DNA from: Betaproteobacteria bacterium RBG_16_58_11
GTDB taxonomy: Bacteria; Pseudomonadota; Gammaproteobacteria; Burkholderiales; Thiobacteraceae
Direction of reading: 5' to 3'
NCBI GenBank assembly: GCA_001770235.1
Contig: MEQN01000009.1
Location: forward strand, 1-7,337
DNA: 7,337 nt
The notes beneath the pieces are model-generated. The model was not told the DNA's origin and ran no database searches. It was given only the letters and a program-made list of their open reading frames with translations. This document shows positions 6,810-7,337 of the stretch, piece by piece (position 1 is the first letter of the stretch; each line of letters opens with the position of its first letter). A program made the translations under genes and the position numbers.

Positions 6810-6860
6810 GTTTCCTAAGGGGGGCAACACCCCCTTAGGAAACTGGATTGAGTGAAGGGA
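6793..6860 (+). repeat. Long inverted repeat built from the tRNA-Gly 3' end and trailer
   Basis: Positions 6806-6823 (discriminator T, CCA and 14 trailer bases) are a perfect 18-bp inverted match to 6830-6847, with the 6-base loop GCAACA between them. After a four-base imperfect stretch (one G-U and one C-G pair possible as RNA), the arms match again for nine bases: TCCCTTCAC at 6793-6801, in the tRNA T arm and acceptor stem, against GTGAAGGGA at 6852-6860. In all, 29 of 31 positions could pair as RNA. No T-run follows, so it is not a standard intrinsic terminator. A processing hairpin or an inverted duplication of the tRNA end are both possible. Confidence 0.85.
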
Positions 6861-6967
6861 TGAGAGTCCTCCGGTTCGACTAGCCGAGCACCGCTCGGCT
6901 GGACGCCAGAATGGCGGTCCCGACCGAAGGGCGGGATGGCTGGATCGCCCTAAGGCGGGACAGACAC
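6861..6967 (+). other. Hairpin-rich part of the tRNA-Gly/tRNA-Thr spacer, no gene recognised
   Basis: This stretch holds several short perfect stems in a row: AGCCGAGC/GCTCGGCT with a 3-base loop (6882-6900), CGCCA/TGGCG with a GAA loop (6904-6916), TCCCG/CGGGA (6918-6936) and CGCC/GGCG with a CTAA loop (6946-6957). GGCTGGA occurs twice (6897-6903 and 6938-6944), each time followed by a CGCC/GGCG hairpin, suggesting an imperfect tandem unit of about 41 nt. The only open frame here is a short antisense one without coding features. It may be a structured transcribed spacer or a small repeat element; I do not recognise a known RNA family. Confidence 0.5.
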
Positions 6968-6969
6968 AT

Positions 6970-7003
6970 TCCCTTCACTGAGAATGTTGAGTCAAGGGAT
7001 TTT
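6970..7003 (+). terminator. Terminator-like hairpin before tRNA-Thr (weak)
   Basis: TCCCTT (6970-6975) pairs with AAGGGA (6994-6999), extended after one C-C mismatch by ACT/AGT (6977-6979 with 6990-6992) around a 10-base loop, and is followed by TTTT (7000-7003). The stem is short, interrupted and only moderately GC-rich, so full termination is unlikely. Partial attenuation ahead of tRNA-Thr and tuf is possible. The same left arm can instead pair perfectly over 10 bases with AGTGAAGGGA at 6851-6860, which would disrupt this hairpin. Confidence 0.3.
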
Positions 7004-7011
7004 AAAGTTTC

Positions 7012-7086
<75 letters not shown>

Positions 7087-7123
7087 CGGGTTTTGCATTT
7101 AAAGATTTAACGAGATAAACGAT

Positions 7124-7130
7124 AAAGGAA
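7124..7130 (+). promoter_or_regulatory. Ribosome binding site of tuf
   Basis: AAAGGAA lies with its GGA core eight bases before the tuf ATG at 7138, an ideal Shine-Dalgarno distance. It is the only clear ribosome binding site in the window; the leftward genes rely on overlapping starts instead. Confidence 0.85.
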
Positions 7131-7137
7131 CGCGATC

Positions 7138-7337
7138 ATGGCAAAAGGCAAATTTGAGCGCACCAAGCCGCACGTCAACGTTGGCACGATTGGTCACGTA
7201 GACCACGGTAAAACCACGCTGACCGCAGCTATCACCACCATCTTGTCCAAGAAATTTGGCGGTGAAGCCAAAGCCTACGACCAGATCGACTCGGCGCCGG
7301 AAGAAAAGGCACGCGGCATCACCATCAACACCGCGCA
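7138..7337 (+). CDS. tuf: Elongation factor Tu, N-terminal part (cut by window edge)
   Basis: EF-Tu is the GTPase that delivers aminoacyl-tRNA to the ribosomal A site. The window contains 66 complete codons plus two bases, beginning [20 protein letters not shown]. The G1/P-loop GHVDHGKT is at residues 19-26. The RGITI motif of the switch I (G2) region is at 59-63 and is intact. The sequence is essentially the standard proteobacterial one. The [11 protein letters not shown] start and the [15 protein letters not shown] segment fit a betaproteobacterium. The ATG is supported by a well-placed AAAGGAA. It follows tRNA-Thr by 51 bases and is probably cotranscribed with the three tRNAs from the promoter at 6561-6589. 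Bacteria of this group usually carry two nearly identical tuf genes; the tRNA context points to the tufB-like copy, but the window cannot show the other. Confidence 0.98.
   Translation, partial: MAKGKFERTKPHVNVGTIGHVDHGKTTLTAAITTILSKKFGGEAKAYDQIDSAPEEKARGITINTA

Noticed and set aside
6808..6845. Intrinsic terminator after tRNA-Gly
   Set aside because: The stem is long and perfect, but it is followed by GATTGAGTG rather than a T-run and starts inside the tRNA discriminator/CCA, so a standard terminator call is not supported.

Overview
The window looks like a piece of a betaproteobacterial chromosome. The evidence is the EF-Tu N-terminus, the gene order tRNA-Tyr / tRNA-Gly / tRNA-Thr / tuf, and a fairly GC-rich lipopolysaccharide (LPS) core cluster. 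I cannot name the genus from sequence alone; Nitrosomonadales-like is a guess.

Positions 1-6469 hold six genes on the minus strand, read from right to left. They are a WaaQ-type heptosyltransferase, a WaaG-like GT4 glycosyltransferase, the lipid A flippase MsbA, a second GT4 glycosyltransferase, a second GT9 (heptosyltransferase-like) protein, and the start of a DUF4254 protein that runs off the left edge. Four of the five junctions overlap: three by an ATGA stop/start and one by 8 bases. The only gap is 27 bases, before msbA. This is almost certainly one translationally coupled operon that builds the LPS inner/outer core on the cytoplasmic face of the inner membrane and flips lipid A-core across it.

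Positions 6470-6603 form a 134-bp divergent control region. It carries a near-consensus sigma-70 promoter facing right (TTGACA, 17 bp, CATAAT). No convincing promoter is visible facing left.

Positions 6604-7337 hold a translation operon on the plus strand: tRNA-Tyr(GTA), tRNA-Gly(TCC), tRNA-Thr(GGT) and the first 66 codons of tuf. The arrangement resembles the E. coli thrU-tyrU-glyT-thrT-tufB operon without the leading tRNA-Thr.

The most unusual part is the 202-nt spacer between tRNA-Gly and tRNA-Thr. It begins with a near-perfect 31-bp inverted copy of the tRNA-Gly 3' end plus its trailer. It continues through small GC-rich hairpins and ends with another copy of an 11-nt tRNA-Gly segment, inside a terminator-like hairpin. 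The spacer could act as a processing or attenuation element, or be a relic of a tRNA-targeted rearrangement. No insertion sequence, CRISPR array or transposase is visible.
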